From G963556115 sp963666605 (GTDB taxonomy: Bacteria > Planctomycetota > SZUA-567): DNA of 64,000 nucleotides. The position numbers and the translations under genes are program-made. The notes under the pieces were generated by a model that did no database searches, was not told the origin of the DNA, and saw nothing but the letters and a program-made list of their open reading frames with translations. Positions 63,990 through 64,000 of the stretch are shown here, piece by piece (within the stretch, counting starts at the first letter, position 1; every line of letters starts with the position of its first letter). Location of the stretch: contig OZ223208.1 of NCBI GenBank assembly GCA_965140405.1, forward strand, positions 496,001-560,000. The letters run 5' to 3'.

Positions 63990-64000
63990 ACACGCCCTAA

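Overview
The window is AT-rich and reads as Gram-negative: it has outer-membrane barrels, a lipoprotein, a type V autotransporter and a Pel polysaccharide export operon. EF-Tu has an unusual switch I (a KILTI segment where most bacteria have RGITI), SecE is a long three-helix form, and there is a broken formylglycine-generating-enzyme gene. Together these point, by inference only, to the Planctomycetes-Verrucomicrobia-Lentisphaerae group, perhaps a lentisphaeral bacterium. No rRNA is present to settle it.

Layout. 1-2.8 kb: a truncated unknown gene, a CxxCGxCC (YkgJ-type) protein, an iron-sulfur flavoprotein-like reductase and a GNAT acetyltransferase. 3.0-16.1 kb: one tightly packed minus-strand pel operon in the order TPR scaffold, outer-membrane barrel, PelC, receiver-only protein, PelD, PelE, HEAT-repeat protein, PelF, PelG. 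PelB is split into two genes, PelA is absent, and PelD keeps a c-di-GMP inhibitory-site motif. 16.4-32.1 kb: the translation/transcription core on the minus strand: tRNA-Thr, tuf, tRNA-Trp, secE, nusG, rplK, rplA, rplJ, rplL, rpoB, rpoC, rpsL, rpsG. It has a good promoter ahead of tRNA-Thr and a strong terminator after rpsG.

32.1-51 kb is accessory DNA that starts at a plus-strand tRNA-Lys. It holds two truncated IS3-family copies about 10 kb apart in the same orientation. Between them lie a two-gene unknown module, a nucleotidyltransferase remnant, a 1565-residue autotransporter with an internal duplication, and a hybrid histidine kinase/FixJ-type regulator pair. After them come scars of a type I restriction locus (hsdM start joined to hsdR end), an FGE pseudogene, a nitroreductase, a HAD phosphatase and a binding-protein/chemoreceptor pair. 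The stretch ends with an internally deleted IS30-family element and an IS1595-family element whose transposase is broken at a run of ten G.

51-64 kb holds a second chemoreceptor and then a sugar-alcohol catabolic locus: an RbsABC-type importer, a zinc dehydrogenase that closely resembles erythritol/L-threitol dehydrogenases, a DeoR-family regulator, a two-subunit dihydroxyacetone-type kinase (DhaK, DhaL), an RpiB-type isomerase and a divergently transcribed TIM-barrel isomerase. These supply every step of the route erythritol or L-threitol -> L-erythrulose -> L-erythrulose-1-phosphate -> D-erythrulose-4-phosphate -> D-erythrose-4-phosphate. The RpiB-like protein lacks two histidines that ribose-5-phosphate isomerases use, which suits an open-chain tetrulose phosphate.

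The least ordinary parts are the PelA-less, split-PelB operon, the predicted tetritol pathway with its modified RpiB, and the density of recent gene decay in the accessory region.
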